Position numbers and translations under genes: made by a program. A DNA stretch of 64,000 bases from CAYLPJ01 sp964385465 (GTDB lineage Bacteria; Planctomycetota; Phycisphaerae; SM23-33), in assembly GCA_964385465.1 (NCBI GenBank), contig CAYLPJ010000019.1, positions 1 through 64,000 of the forward strand, written 5' to 3'. The notes beneath the pieces were generated by a model that was not told where the DNA came from, did not search any database, and worked only from the letters and a program-made list of their open reading frames with translations. How positions within the stretch are numbered: position 1 is the stretch's first letter; each line of letters starts with the position of its first letter. This document shows positions 62,859 through 64,000 of the stretch, in pieces.

Positions 62859-64000
62859 ATGACAAAGACCGCACGAACGCACCTGCCGATGACCTGGGAA
62901 GACAACCCCGCCGGGCTGGGCCTGCTGCTGGTGACCCTGGCCATGCTCGCGCTCGGCGTGGTCATGGTCCACAGCGCCGTGGCGTCCGTCGCCGAGCCGG
63001 GGCCCGTCTGGGGCCGGCGGGACGTCAAGCACACCGTCTACGCCGTCGCCGCCGCGCTGGTGCTGATGCTGCTGTGGCGCGTCGACTACCGGCGGCTCGT
63101 CGGCGACCGCCGCGTGCCCCGCCTCCTCGCCGTCCTGCTCGCCCTCGCCATCCTCAGCAGCCTGCTGGTCTACGTGCCCGGCCTCGGGGCCGCGGTGGGG
63201 GGCAGGCACCGGTGGGTGCGGTTCTCCCTCGGACCCGTTCGCATGGGCTTCCAGCCCTCCGAGCTGATCAAGTTCGCCCTCGTGCTCTTCCTGGCCGGGT
63301 GGCTCACCCGCCGGGGGACCGACCCGCGAAGCCTCACCCGCACCTTCTTTCCCGCCATGGCCCTCACGGGGCTCTGCGTGGCCCTGGTCATCGGGGAGGA
63401 CTTCGGCACGGCCATGCTCATCAGCATCGGGGCGGTGACGGCCCTGTTCCTGGCGGGGGCGGCGTGGCACCACCTGCTGGCGGTGTTCACCACCGCCGGC
63501 GGGGCGTTCTTTGCGCTGATGTGGACCAGCCCGTACCGCTGGGCCCGCATCACGGCCATGTGCGACCCGTGGGACCTGGACAACCCGTGCGCCTACCACG
63601 CCCGCCAGAGCCTGCTGGCCATCCAGACCGGCGGAGTGTTCGGCAAGGGCCTCGGGCACGGGATGATCAAACGCGGCTTCCTGCCCGAGGGGCACACGGA
63701 CTTCATCTTCTCGGTCTTCTGCGAGGAGTGGGGCATGGTCGGGGCGCTGCTGCTGATCGGCCTGGCCCTGGCGTGGGTCTGGCTCGCACGCAAAGTCACC
63801 GTCCGTGCCGGCGACGGCTTCGGGCGGACGCTCGCGGGGTCGCTGGGCTTTCTCATCGGCCTCCAGGTGCTCCTGCACATCGCCGTCGATCTCGTCGCCG
63901 CGCCGCCGACGGGCATCGGCTGCCCGTTCCTCTCCGCGGGCGGCACGCGGCTGCTGACCCTCGCGGCCGCGACGAGCCTGATCCTGTCCGTCTCCGCCCA
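62859..64000 (+). CDS. ftsW: SEDS-family septal peptidoglycan polymerase FtsW (partial)
   Basis: FtsW is the glycosyltransferase partner of FtsI that polymerises lipid II. The 380-residue part in the window has multiple membrane helices and conserved FQPSELIKFALVL, FGTAML, LPEGHTDFIFSVF with the catalytic Asp (D281), and a GIGCPFLSAGG loop near the end. This last loop normally reads LPFISYGG. The right edge cuts the gene before its C-terminus. Position after mraY is standard; murD usually intervenes but is absent here. Confidence 0.95.
   Translation, partial: MTKTARTHLPMTWEDNPAGLGLLLVTLAMLALGVVMVHSAVASVAEPGPVWGRRDVKHTVYAVAAALVLMLLWRVDYRRLVGDRRVPRLLAVLLALAILSSLLVYVPGLGAAVGGRHRWVRFSLGPVRMGFQPSELIKFALVLFLAGWLTRRGTDPRSLTRTFFPAMALTGLCVALVIGEDFGTAMLISIGAVTALFLAGAAWHHLLAVFTTAGGAFFALMWTSPYRWARITAMCDPWDLDNPCAYHARQSLLAIQTGGVFGKGLGHGMIKRGFLPEGHTDFIFSVFCEEWGMVGALLLIGLALAWVWLARKVTVRAGDGFGRTLAGSLGFLIGLQVLLHIAVDLVAAPPTGIGCPFLSAGGTRLLTLAAATSLILSVSA

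Overview
The window is GC-rich DNA (roughly 68-70% by eye), densely coded, from a Gram-negative-type bacterium. It is most likely a planctomycete and probably of the class Phycisphaerae or a close relative. Pointers are a PEP-CTERM anchored secreted protein, a C-x4-CH haem motif of the kind seen in planctomycete cytochromes, zinc-ribbon membrane proteins, a sigma factor with extra HTH domains, uroporphyrinogen-decarboxylase-like proteins next to glycoside-processing genes, and a preserved division/cell-wall cluster. The taxonomic call is inference from gene content; no rRNA is present.

Layout. 1-11,884 (+): spc and alpha ribosomal operons, from the tail of rpsC through rplP-rpmC-rpsQ-rplN-rplX-rplE-rpsN-rpsH-rplF-rplR-rpsE-rplO-secY-adk-map-rpmJ-rpsM-rpsK-rpsD-rpoA-rplQ. 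There is no rpmD or infA. S3, S17 and L17 carry long Pro/Ala/Glu-rich tails, and SecY has an N-terminal membrane extension. 12,078-14,957: a HIT protein, a lipoprotein cyclophilin and a GT2 glycosyltransferase, then tRNA-Leu(UAG) and a 636-nt stretch without genes. 15,813-24,359 (+): an envelope cluster of a VWA protein with zinc ribbon, a TPR-like secreted protein, one ExbB/TolQ, three ExbD/TolR and a 1250-residue secreted repeat protein. It is followed by tRNA-Cys(GCA) with a clear promoter.

24,644-31,854 (+): a secreted haem-motif protein, a membrane-anchored unknown, a coiled-coil lipoprotein, an HTH-sigma70 factor with a palindrome in its promoter, a HELTH metallopeptidase and a second zinc-ribbon membrane protein. 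31,880-37,260: eno with an FtsB-like gene (-), an HNH protein and a membrane protein (+), a thermonuclease and aspartokinase (-). 37,546-51,040: carbohydrate and peptide catabolism: a GT4 enzyme, a sialidase-like protein, two URO-D-like proteins, a broken ATPase gene, an amidohydrolase, two tandem exported arginine/agmatine-deiminase-fold proteins, a membrane-anchored unknown, an FAD oxidoreductase and a GH130 enzyme. 51,268-53,334: a LamG PEP-CTERM protein.

53,814 to the end (+): the dcw cluster mraZ, small ORF, rsmH, LysM protein, ftsL-like, ftsI, murE (meso-DAP signature), murF, mraY and ftsW (cut by the window edge). A promoter with repeated TCCCTA boxes precedes mraZ. Aspartokinase supplies the diaminopimelate branch that MurE uses, and FtsL/FtsI/FtsW with the FtsB-like protein downstream of eno could form a conventional septal synthase. 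Retention of FtsI and FtsW argues that this lineage divides with septal peptidoglycan, unlike many better-known Planctomycetia. No insertion sequences, CRISPR arrays, phage genes or rRNA genes were seen.
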